NCBI GenBank assembly: GCA_014529385.2 | Contig: CM043965.1 | Location: 15,806,912 to 15,870,911, forward strand | Length of the DNA: 64,000 bases | Reading direction: 5' to 3' | DNA from: Adiantum capillus-veneris | Taxonomy: Eukaryota; Streptophyta; Polypodiopsida; Polypodiales; Pteridaceae | In this document: positions 25,198-35,646 of the stretch, piece after piece | Numbering within the stretch: position 1 is the stretch's first letter | Layout of the letters: each line of letters opens with the position of its first letter | The notes under the pieces: model-generated | The model's input: the letters and a program-made list of their open reading frames with translations, nothing else | The model's database searches: none | What the model was told of the DNA's origin: nothing | Made by a program: the position numbers and the translations under genes

Positions 25198-26280
25198 TGT
25201 CGTGCTGTGACACGTACATATTGGGAACGCATGCTACAAGATCTATTTTGTATTTTTTTAGATACATAATTATATTTCTTATAGTGTACATATGCATATT
25301 TAAGTATAATAATAAGCCTTCTATCTCATCCTATTATTTTTCTCAAGGGTAACCTATCCTTACTTTACCATCAAAAAATACTATGGGAAAAGCATCAATA
25401 GCTTCGCCTTTTTAACTTGGGGCAAAAAACATTGATTCTTTATTTCTACTATTTCATTATCATCTCACACCCTAGCTAGATCCTATATCTAGGGTAAACT
25501 CCAATATATATATATTCTATGTATTTTTTATACTTTTCTTATATTTCTTTTTAAATAGCTACAAGGAGAGAATCAAATCCTAGTGGGACACTAGGTGGCA
25601 TGATTTCAAAGATACACTTATTTTAATGCATTATTGCAAGCATGATTACAAAACTTTGTGAAGGAGCAATGTCATGCTTTCATATGGCATGAGGTGTCCT
25701 TTGGAATTAAATGAAAGTCTAGGCTAAGGAGACCACATGAAGACTTTTGCTGCCATAAATGGACCCTATTTTGATGAATTTTTTACACAAGGTTCCAATC
25801 CGAATTGGAAAACGATTTTAAAATGAAAGTCGTAGCTAATGACCTGAAATTTTTGCTCATATTTTTACTTTTTTATTTGGAGCCACGGTTGAGGAGATAT
25901 GATCAAAATATTGGACCCCATCCTGCCCATATCATGCAAGGGCAGCTCATTTCCAACTTTTCCAATTCCTGTTCACACTGGCTCCTCTCTTCTTGTGTAA
26001 CCCCTTGTGGGTTCCCTTCACCTATAAAAGGGGACCTCTTCTTCCTTGGAAAGAACTCAAGCATTCAAGCCATTGATGAGAGGAATTCTCGAGGGAGTGA
26101 GTAGTAATGCCTAATTGTACTTAGCCATTAACATAAGCCCAAGCCTACACTTTATCCTAGAGGGAGACTAGCCATTCTTGCAACAAGCTAACCTTGGAAG
26201 ATCAACTCTAATCAAAGAAGGTCTTGCACTTGGTGTATCAATCAAAGTGGAATTATCCACTCTTCTTCTCTCTCCCATCA
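25198..26280 (+). repeat. Ty3/gypsy LTR shared by the upstream pol and downstream gag
   Basis: It starts TGTCGTGCTGTGACACG directly after the polypurine tract TTTAGAGGGGGTGGA, as a 3' LTR should. It contains a TATA box at 26023-26029 and ends ...CCCATCA four bases before a primer-site-like sequence, as a 5' LTR should. So one ~1.08-kb LTR sits between a pol and a gag, the arrangement left by tandem or recombined elements. No second LTR copy was found in the window, so the boundaries rest on these signals only. Confidence 0.6.
26023..26029 (+). promoter_or_regulatory. TATA box of the LTR promoter
   Basis: TATAAAA within CACCTATAAAAGGGGACC, about 250 bp before the LTR end. It would start transcription toward the tandem small ORFs and Gag. 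Confidence 0.6.
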
Positions 26281-26284
26281 ATAA

Positions 26285-26297
26285 TGGTGCCGAAGGG
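26285..26297 (+). other. Primer-binding-site-like sequence
   Basis: TGGTGCCGAAGGG begins with the TGG that complements a tRNA 3' CCA and lies four bases after the proposed LTR end. The primer tRNA was not identified. Confidence 0.4.
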
Positions 26298-26366
26298 TTT
26301 CAAGTAAGATGTGTTCTACATTGATGTTTTCTTGATTTCTTGTTGTTTTCATTTTCATCTCTAATC

Positions 26367-26369
<3 letters not shown>

Positions 26370-26422
<53 letters not shown>
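26370..26422. repeat. (AT)n microsatellite
   Basis: About 26 uninterrupted AT units, then (ATGT)n, between the LTR and the tandem small ORFs. Confidence 0.95.
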
Positions 26423-26436
<14 letters not shown>

Positions 26437-26622
26437 AATCTCATCTCCTTAACCAAACCTATCTCTCTCATTCTTAGTAATTCATCCTCTCTAGGTTCTC
26501 TTGCTACAGGTACATCTCTCCCCGCAGTATCCTTATTGCCTACGGGCAAGAATAGGGCTTGGGAGGGAAACTTCTCATCTCTTCACTTCTCTCATATCTA
26601 TATTTCTCACATACTATCCTAA

Positions 26623-26841
26623 ATGAATAACCCACATGATGATCATTTCTATCGCTTTCACTCTGTACGATCTATTAGAATTAACGTATGGATTAGCCGT
26701 AAAATACACTTTCAACAACGTATAGTGTTTCTCTTCGGCCCTGAAAGGCTCAATGAAATACTTCTATCACCGGATCCCATCATACTACCTCTCATAGACT
26801 ATAATTTTTCTTTTGATGTAAGCGTAGTTATCTTGCTATGA
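26623..26841 (+). CDS. Small ORF 1 of a tandem paralogous pair in the gag leader
   Basis: 72 codons from ATG to TGA. The second half aligns with the next ORF (26838-27050) without gaps: FQ..I..LFG..RLN.I..S..P.ILP.I.Y..S.DV....L, about half identical over 43 residues, with similar alternating hydrophobic residues before it (IRINVWIS against NIYIMVS). Matching protein pattern between diverged neighbours argues that the frame is or was coding. The stop overlaps the next start as ATGA. The end (LIDYNFSFDVSVVILL) recalls the last strand of ubiquitin-like folds (DYNI...LHLVL), but that is a guess. It lies in the untranslated leader of the Gag downstream. Function unknown. Confidence 0.5.
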   Translation: MNNPHDDHFYRFHSVRSIRINVWISRKIHFQQRIVFLFGPERLNEILLSPDPIILPLIDYNFSFDVSVVILL

Positions 26842-27050
26842 ACCAAGAGGATTTGTACACACAATTAATCCCAATCACTAGACAAAATATCTATATTATG
26901 GTAAGTACAAAACTACAATTCCAAAGAACAATTCGTAGCCTATTTGGTCAGCCAAGATTGAATGCCATTAACTCATCCATTAACCCTTTCATATTACCCA
27001 TGATACGATATGACCATAGCCTTGATGTTTTCATCTTTGTATTGTTTTGA
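26838..27050 (+). CDS. Small ORF 2 of the tandem paralogous pair
   Basis: 70 codons; its ATG overlaps the TGA of small ORF 1 in ATGA (26838-26841), the spacing expected for termination-reinitiation or for a duplicated unit. The protein is a diverged copy of ORF 1: shared FQ, LFG, RLN, ILP, DV and a hydrophobic end (FIFVLF). No known domain is recognised. Weak resemblance to a beta-grasp (ubiquitin-like) pattern is inference only. The Gag start lies 254 bp downstream. Confidence 0.5.
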   Translation: MNQEDLYTQLIPITRQNIYIMVSTKLQFQRTIRSLFGQPRLNAINSSINPFILPMIRYDHSLDVFIFVLF

Positions 27051-27304
27051 CATTCTCTTTTGCGTTGTTTCTTTGTGTGTGAGAGTGCAAGAGAGAAAGA
27101 GTGAGTCTTCTTTGATTGCACTTCTTTCCAAACCCTAGTCTTCATGGCATCTATGGTTTAACTCCTTCATATAGTTGTTGTTGAGTTCTCTCACAAACTC
27201 TCACAGCCATAAGCCCGGTGCTTTCCTGGCAAGACCGCAAATTTCTCGACAACGGTTTGGTGAACCCGACGCGAAACTGCCAGGGTGAGAGTTTGTGGGT
27301 AACC

Positions 27305-28547
27305 ATGGGTGATCATGTTGAGCAACAAGGTATGCATTTTGACCCAACAACAATGCAAATGTTTCAAGCATTTGCAATGTTCATGCAACAACAACATGCC
27401 ACTGAAAGAAGGGAGATTTCAGCAACGAAGGCCATACAAGCGGTCGTCAACAGAATGGATCAATTCAATGGCAAAGATGTAACCAGGTACTTACGCGAGT
27501 ATGTGAAGGAGATGGAGCTACATCGCGTGTCAGAAGGTGAGATGATTCAAAGCTTTGAGCTAGTTGTTGCTCCAGAAATTAGGGAGCATGTTAGGGCAAT
27601 TAAAGACGGGCATGGGAGAAATTGGGAAGAACTCAAAGTAGCTTTAAAGGAGGAATATTTCATGGAGGACTCTGAGAGAGTGACCAAAAGGACATTCTTA
27701 GAATGGGTAGTCAAGCCAAAGCAAGGACTATCAATAACAGAACTACTTAGGGAATTTGAGCGGCGCTATGCACAACTCACAAGGACTGAAAGGGCCACAC
27801 TAGATGTAGAGAAGACAGATATTTTCTTACAAGCTGCAGGTAAAGAGTTTCAAGAAAATTTGGAGCTTCTTCTTGAAGATAAAGATGCTGAGCAAGGACT
27901 AAAGACCGACTGGAATGAGGTTGAAGGTGCTGTCTCACTGCTTGCCAAACAACAAAGAAGAAGGGACAAGATGGTACTAAACACTACAAGTCCTTCCACC
28001 TCAACTCCTGACAAAATGGTAAAGCCTACTTTTATAGCTCCTAAGTTTGATGAGTCCATGCTAGATGAGCTTGTGAAGGGAATGCGTGACTTGAAGGTGA
28101 AGCTTGCAAAGCTTGAAGAAAAAGGCCAACCATCAGGGCCACTTCCTAGGCAAAGACAACAGCCCAAAGAAGGGTTTGTTAATAGATGTATTTGGTGTGA
28201 TAGTACAGACCATGTAAGAAGGGATTGTGATGATTTTAGTGATGCTTTGTCAAAAGATGTTGCTTTTTTTAAGGATGGTAAAATCCACTTAAGAGAGACA
28301 GGTCTACCCTTGAGAACTAACTTTGGGAAGGGGGGAATGCAAACCTTAGTTGAAGATATGGCAACCGAGCATGCCACCTCTTCAGTTGAGGCAGCTACTT
28401 ATGGAGTAAAAATTGAGCATTTTTGTGATGAAGAGGTGAGTGACCATCATGGTCAAATTTGGCCAAATGTCATGCAATTAGCTAAAAAGGGAAAGCTTAC
28501 AAATGAGATTCTACATGAAGCAGGTGATTGCATACTAAGCTATAGAA

Positions 28548-28596
<49 letters not shown>

Positions 28597-28615
28597 CTCT
28601 TTTTTTATACAGTGA
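27305..28615 (+). CDS. gag: Ty3/gypsy Gag, fungal-like family, with zinc knuckle
   Basis: An ORF of 436 codons from the ATG in AACCATGGG. Order: Gln-rich N-terminus, a helical capsid-like region (~residues 45-230; VTRYLREYVKEMELH, YAQLTRTERATL), a basic linker, a CX2CX4HX4C knuckle (CIWCDSTDHVRRDC, ~residues 295-308) that binds RNA in the family, then a conserved post-knuckle region (FKDGKIHLRETGLPL, NFGKGGM). After HEAGDC the family sequence ends and the frame runs through (GA)n into a TGA. The expected protease and pol are absent; instead the H3-like ORF starts two bases after this stop. GCAG|GTGATTGC at 28520 could be a splice donor. Capsid function is family knowledge. Confidence 0.85.
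28550..28594 (+). repeat. (GA)n microsatellite at the gag/H3-like junction
   Basis: About 22 GA units, encoding an Arg-Glu run at the end of the Gag frame. It is followed by TCCTCTTTTTTTATACAG, a strong-looking splice acceptor ending at 28612, and preceded by TACTAAG, a possible branch point. Confidence 0.95.
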
Positions 28616-28616
28616 A

Positions 28617-29443
28617 ATGGCTAGAACAAAAGCAATTGCAAGGAAGGCAGGGAAGGGACCAGGATTAGCAGCTAAGGCAAGTAGCAGATCTGCAACCCCA
28701 AAGAAGAGACCTTGAAAACCAAATAAAATTTTGAAAGGTCCAAGGGTGAAGAAGTTACAAAGCTGCATGGGACTTTTCATAGAAATCAGAAAGGCACAGA
28801 AATGTGTAGATTTGTGCATACCAAACCTGCCCTTTCAGAGGATGGTGAGGTCCATATGTGAAGAAGCTACCTGGGGCACTAAAAGGTGGAAGGTGGTGGC
28901 TTTGATGGCTCTACAAGAAGCAGCAGAGGACTTCCTACATGAGTACTTTAGTGACATCACCATTGTAGAAGCCCATGCCCACAGGGTTACTGTAATGGAC
29001 AAAGATAGTGAGACACTAAAAAGAATAAGGTGGAGGTATGACAAACTACTGGTCCCCAATCTCTGCAGGGATAAGAAAATGAGGGAAATTTTGTTATACC
29101 CCCCTGAGCTATTGCCACAACTCACAATTGTAGATGTCACACATGATGTGAATACAAGGGCTAGGGCAGAGACTATTGCTCGCCAAACAGAGGACATGAG
29201 GGAAGCAGAGCTTAAGGAGAAAGAAAAAGTAGCAATGGAGTCCCAGAGGCAAACAGAATGCAATGTGACCCTATCCATAGAGGCAAGAAATCAAGAAACT
29301 CTACTTTCAATGAAGGATGGTTTGCTTGCAGAGATACCATTTGTAGATGGAGCCAGAAAGCTAGCTCTGGAAAAAGTGCACATTAATTTATTGCTGAATC
29401 CAGATGCTCAGATCTCAGACACAATTATCTATGCTTGTCTTAA
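28617..29443 (+). CDS. Exon 1: divergent histone H3 (CENH3-like) fold plus start of the Ulp1-like domain
   Basis: The tail MARTKAIARKAGKG mimics the H3 start (ARTK, then ARK). After the TGA at codon 33, residues ~52-139 follow the H3 fold: IEIRKAQKCVDL (alpha-N), NLPFQRMVRSI (alpha-1; compare LPFQRLVREI), ALMALQEAAEDFL (alpha-2) and HAHRVTVMDKDSETLKRIR (alpha-3; compare HAKRVTIMPKDIQLARRIR). EAAED, YFSD and the Trp before alpha-2 are closer to plant CENH3 (EAAEDYL, FSD, RW) than to canonical H3. Length to the end of the fold (139) matches H3 (136). A charged coiled linker follows (~190-225), then SDTIIYACL, which begins the Ulp1-like domain. A nucleosomal role is only inference. Confidence 0.7.
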
Positions 29444-29515
29444 GTAAGTGTTACTATCTTTCTAACTTTGAAAACTAAGATAATAGGCTTACTAACTCAG
29501 GTATACTCTCTGCAG

Positions 29516-30048
29516 CTTGATCAAAAGTCAACTCCCACCGCACACCCACACGGAGGTGTTTCTTCTTGATCCACAAATGTCAGTGATTATTAGACAGAAG
29601 AACAGTCCATCTGGGACCTTTGAGAGTTGGTTTCTCCACTGTGCTATGCTGGAAGTAACTGTCATCATCTTTCCATATGAGAACAACCATCACTGGAGTC
29701 TCATATGCCTTGATGTTGACCAACCAGCAGTGTGGGTGTTCAATTCAATAAAAGGAACCCACCCTGAAATTAGGTTGTAAGTGTTATGTATCAAAAAGTG
29801 TTTCTTATAGATATCCATGTAAATTTGAAGCCTCAAGCTAACATCTTGATTCTGCTTTGTGCAGTTGTATAAAGAGGTTGTTGCTTGCCTATGGCAAGCT
29901 ATGTGGAAGGTATGAACTATACAAGGCTCCAATCAAAGATGTACCCGTCCCAAATCAAACCGATGGAAATTCTTGCAGTTCGAGATGTCTTCTCCATGCA
30001 GAATATGTCCTACAAAGCTTCTTTGCATTAAAACCTTTCATGACTAAG
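29516..30048 (+). CDS. Exons 2-3: Ulp1-like (C48) cysteine protease domain
   Basis: Exon 2 (29516-29776) and exon 3 (29865-30048) join in phase 2. The His of the triad is in ENNHHWSLICLDV, and the next strand reads VWVFNSIKG where the family has Y-D-S, so the catalytic Asp position is Asn. Gln and Cys lie in PNQTDGNSCSSRC, matching the Q-x(4-6)-C motif of SUMO proteases. These enzymes cleave SUMO or related modifiers; Ulp1 domains are also often captured by plant transposons (family knowledge). The change at the Asp position may reduce or alter activity. The closing helix (YDYLQRYRVSLIQHLL) appears to be at the start of the following exon, supporting continuity. Confidence 0.68.
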
Positions 30049-30437
30049 GTAACCATTTAGCAATGCATTCAGTCAGTTTTGGTTTAGTTTATACAAGAAT
30101 TCTCACCATGTGGTCTTTCAATTTTGCTGAGTGCTTTAAAAAACTACACATATGATTATTTGCAACGATACCGTGTAAGTTTGATACAACACCTGCTTAC
30201 TATGTCGAGCCCCAGAGAACCTGAAGATAGCGGCTTGGATGACCGCACAATTGAAATGACAATACATGACGTGCCACCACGACAAACCCCTGTATCCGAT
30301 ACAGTGGAATCACAACGGGCCGAGGGGGTCATATCAGCTAAAGATGAAAGAGCCGAGGATGAGGAAAGGTCAAATGAGCATATGGAAGGTGCTAGTGTAC
30401 AACCAGAGGGGCTTATGGAGGAGACAATGAAAGAGCC

Positions 30438-30760
30438 AAGTCAGCCAGTGGAGGAGCCAAAAGAGCCTATGGATGAGCAAAAGGATATGGATGAAAGCCA
30501 AGATGAGGAAAGCAGGCCAATGGATGAGCAAAAGGATATGGATGAGGAAAGCAGGCCTAGCTATGAGCAAACTGATATGGATGAGGCAAGGATGGATGAG
30601 GCAAGGCAGCCAGTGGAGGAGCCAAAAGAGCCTATGGATGAAACCCAAGATGAGGAAAGCAGGCCAATGGATGAGCAAAAGGATATGGATGAGGAAAGCA
30701 GGCCTAGGGATGAGCAAACTGATATGGATGGGGCAAGGATGGATGATGCAAGCCGGTCAA
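30438..30760 (+). repeat. Acidic coding repeats (PMDEQKDMDEESRP type)
   Basis: Within exon 4, a unit of roughly 50 codons (QPVEEPKEPMDE..., DEESRPMDEQKDMDEESRP, then EQTDMD) occurs twice in tandem with small internal copies of MDEQKDMDEESRP. The linker is extremely Asp/Glu-rich and low in complexity, resembling histone-chaperone-type acidic tracts. The antisense frames here are shadows of this repeat. Confidence 0.8.
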
Positions 30761-31026
30761 CCGCGACAGAGGAAAAGACCTTTGAGGAAACCTTGAATGA
30801 GGCAGAAAGAGACATGGGGGAGACCCTTGATAAAGATGTGAATGATGACTATGAAGATGTGAATGATGAAGCTAAAGCAGAGGAGAGCAACAACGACAAC
30901 AACACTACAGAGACCCAGTATGGACCCTTGCTACCTGTAGATACATTTGTTCCGGTAATGTCTATTCAAGTATGGCAAAATATGTTCAGCTTCTAACTAC
31001 TTATATGTACTTGTCAACTTTTACAG

Positions 31027-31590
31027 AGGTTGATTATCTTGGACCTCAATGGGTTGCTGCTGATGCACGTGCCTCTCGGTGACACAGAACCCTTTGAGGA
31101 TTTGCAAACGTTTCAAATGGGAACTTGTCGAGTCGTGGTTCATCCAGGAACCAAGGAATTTATTCAGTTTCTTCTTCCGCGCTTCAGAGTTTCCATATGG
31201 TCTTCAATGCAAAGGCAAAACTTGTCGCCACTAGTTACAATAGTTTGCGGTGTATGCGGCGCTCACACGTCAGATTTTGCCTTTTTGTATGATCAAAGAA
31301 AATGTGTTACCGTCGAGGGCCACTACCACCCTAAAAAGCCACATTTACCTCTTTTGTACAAACCATTTAGCGAAATCGGTGTACCCTTTGATGCAACTAA
31401 TACACTACTGATTGATGATACTCATGAAAAGGGAGAACTAAATCCGCCGGGAACAACTATCTCACCACCTTCTTTCGAGGGGCATTCCTTTGATTTTTAC
31501 CTTGAAGACATTCTGATTCCATACTTACAGAAATTGTATCTCAGTCCATTGTTCACGGACGAGTTTGTATTTTCTAATGAATTAAGATGA
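31027..31590 (+). CDS. Exon 5: FCP1/NIF-type HAD phosphatase-like domain
   Basis: 188 codons including TGA, preceded by the acceptor CTTTTACAG. The HAD motif I is RLIILDLNGLLL: the nucleophile Asp is present but the second Asp of DxD is Asn. Then come HPGTKEFIQFLLPRFRVSIWSSM (compare RPGL.EFL....F.V.IWTS), and NTLLIDDTHEKGELNPP with the DD of motif III/IV. FCP1/SCP relatives dephosphorylate the RNA polymerase II tail or other phospho-Ser proteins. A plant group with DxNGLL in motif I exists to my knowledge, so the Asn need not be decay. It follows the acidic linker in phase 0. Confidence 0.72.
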   Translation, partial: RLIILDLNGLLLMHVPLGDTEPFEDLQTFQMGTCRVVVHPGTKEFIQFLLPRFRVSIWSSMQRQNLSPLVTIVCGVCGAHTSDFAFLYDQRKCVTVEGHYHPKKPHLPLLYKPFSEIGVPFDATNTLLIDDTHEKGELNPPGTTISPPSFEGHSFDFYLEDILIPYLQKLYLSPLFTDEFVFSNELR

Positions 31591-31924
31591 CTCTTCTATC
31601 ATGTCTTTGTCTTGTCTAACATTGAGAGAGAGAGAGAGAGAGAGAGGAGAGATTTGACATGCTAAAGAAATGTATTTCAAGCACAGTTATATTCACAGGG
31701 CACAATTGACAAATGAGCTCAAAAAACTTCATGTATTGAAAGTCATTCGTATACACTTGGGTTCACAAGAATCTTTGTTACATTGACACTATTTCAACCC
31801 GACCATCCAACTCTTTGCACAAAATATCTTTTTCCCTTCGTCGCATCACCTTACGGCCAGCTAGGAAAAAAGAAAAATCTGATAGGTCCCTGTCCATTGA
31901 CTCTTCAATTATGTCATGCCGCAA

Positions 31925-33220
31925 CTACAGAAGACTGCATAGATCCCTTATTGTAACCACCAACATTAGGCCATGCTCTTTATCAATCACTTCCACATCC
32001 ACAGCAGGATTATCTTCCAAACCTGCAGAAACCTGGTCCATAGGAATGTACTTACCATTGAGCATTTGTGATCGCATATACCAAAAGGAGAGTAACAGTG
32101 ATTGGCTTGCAATCATGTACTTGACAACTAGAGTATCAAGCGCGACCTCGCACCGTAAGCCAATCTCTTCCTTTACATACCATCCTCTGTCAAGAAGCTT
32201 GTCACAGGATGACTGCTGAAATGACTTGCACATGAACATAGTTTTCGTAACACGGATATTGTAGCTATGAAACAACTCTATGAAGAGTGCAGCAAGACAA
32301 AAGTTTGCAATTCTAACCAGTTTGGTGGGAATAGAGCTACATAGAGACTTCTGTATATCCTTGTAGAGCTTACTTTGCATTGCCTCCACCATTGTTTCCT
32401 TGGGAACTGGCCAATCCACAGTGTTCCAATCGGTTGGTAGAGGCAATTTCACCAACATGCCATTCTTATTCCCTGAGGTGAGTTGGTAGAAGTGGTCATA
32501 AAAAAATATCCCTTCATCAGCCAGGCTTTTGCTGCTCCTCCCTGAATACTGTAGAGAACCAATGTGGGCATGAACAACAAGGAAGAGGCCTATGATGCAC
32601 TCCACAGACTCCCATTGCTCATAAGAAGAGGGATAAACATCTGCAATATATATAAGAATAGTCAAACTAAGAGTATCAATAAGTAAAAATGACAAATCTA
32701 ATGTAGTTGAGCTGTGAAGAATGGAGACATTGCTCATAAGAAAAGGTATAAACGTTGCAAAATATATAAGAAAAGTTATAATGAGAGTATCAATAATTGA
32801 AATGACAAATCAAAGGAAGTTCAGATGTCAAGAGTACTTACAATTGCAACGTGGTTGATGTATATCTGATACATTTCCACCGTTTGCTTTCACGTCTGGA
32901 TGGGTAAACACATGCTGAACAAGAACTTCCTTTACAGATCTTTTACCGATTTCAACTTTGAAATCCAACACTCTGGCCTTCCATGCTGAGCGGTAAACAT
33001 TGATACCACTAGACCTCTTGGGTCTTCTTGGTTGCATGAGGACCCATGAACCTTTGTTTATCCTTTGTCCAACCCATTGGTTCTCTGCACTTATTGAAGT
33101 TGATATTGTAATTGAGGATACGCTACTACTTGGCCTTCTAGGCAAAGTGCAGCTGTTGGTTGTTGGTGTGAGAGACAGTAAACACCTAGAGCTTCTTGGG
33201 CGAGAAGACGTGGAAGCCAT
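31925..33220 (-). CDS. Two-exon gene of unknown function, possible transit peptide
   Basis: Exon 1 is 33220-32842 and exon 2 is 32640-31925. The intron has a good donor (ATT|GTAAGTACT) and acceptor (TATATATATTGCAG); the join is phase 1, giving about 364 residues. The first ~45 residues are rich in Ser, Thr, Arg and Pro with almost no acidic residues, as in chloroplast transit peptides. Next comes a basic region with NKGSWVLMQPRRPKR and AWKARVLDFKVEIG, then a longer part (YEQWESVECIIGLFLVV, DRGWYVKEEIG, LCSLL end) with no family I recognise. It is convergent with the H3/Ulp1/FCP1-like gene, stop to stop about 335 bp apart. It may be a host gene or antisense cargo of the same retroelement. Confidence 0.55.
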
Positions 33221-35290
<2,070 letters not shown>

Positions 35291-35328
<38 letters not shown>

Positions 35329-35331
35329 AGA

Positions 35332-35366
<35 letters not shown>
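35291..35366 (+). repeat. (CT)n(CA)n compound microsatellite upstream of the PPI1-like gene
   Basis: About 17 CT units, a short GAGAGA, then about 16 AC units, ending 125 bp before the TATA-like box. CT-rich tracts are common around plant core promoters; a regulatory role is conjecture. Confidence 0.9.
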
Positions 35367-35368
<2 letters not shown>

Positions 35369-35490
35369 CAGGCAGTGCCGCCATCTCCGCGTTAGTGACG
35401 GCCCTTGTTGATCAGACACACAAATTTGAAAGAACTCTAAAATTTAGTGTCCGTTGTTTGATTTGAATATGGTCGGGCGGCTCGGACACT

Positions 35491-35499
35491 TATATATAT
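35491..35499 (+). promoter_or_regulatory. TATA-like box of the PPI1-like gene
   Basis: TATATATAT lies 148 bp before the chosen ATG. It would give a leader of about 120 nt. Confidence 0.45.
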
Positions 35500-35646
35500 G
35501 CACGCTTGCGCAATCAATCCTTTCGCAGTAAAGATCAAGCGTTTTTGACCGCGAGTCTAGTGCGTTTCTCAGCGAAACGCAGAAAAGCATCTGGGCGGCC
35601 GATTAAACATAAGCAGAACAACTTAGAGCTCGTTCTCGATCACGCT

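Larger units (their letters stand above)
28617..31590 (+). pseudogene. Chimeric gene: H3/CENH3-like fold, Ulp1-like protease, acidic repeats, FCP1/HAD-like domain
   Basis: Exons read as 28617-29443, 29516-29776, 29865-30048, about 30088-30954 and 31027-31590. Donors (GTAAGTG, GTAAGTG, GTAACC, GTAATG) and acceptors (CTGCAG, GTGCAG, TTACAG) keep the frame at three of four junctions. At the third, an acceptor at 30087 keeps the frame but leaves only a 39-nt intron, while the one at 30131 breaks it. The product would be about 900 residues. The only clear lesion is TGA at codon 33 (28713-28715), probably from an Arg codon; a start at Met51 (28767) would bypass it. H3-like and Ulp1-like parts are in frame within exon 1, so that fusion is direct. 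Whether the FCP1-like part joins the same transcript is less certain. I do not know this architecture from any described gene. Confidence 0.6.

Noticed and set aside
27850-28377. 175-codon antisense frame opposite Gag
   Set aside because: It is the shadow of the gag frame; the sense strand has a clear zinc knuckle and capsid pattern.
30370-30815. Antisense and alternative frames across the acidic repeats (Leu/Ile/His-rich or Ser-rich products)
   Set aside because: They mirror the low-complexity GATGAG repeat and have no start, splice or domain support.
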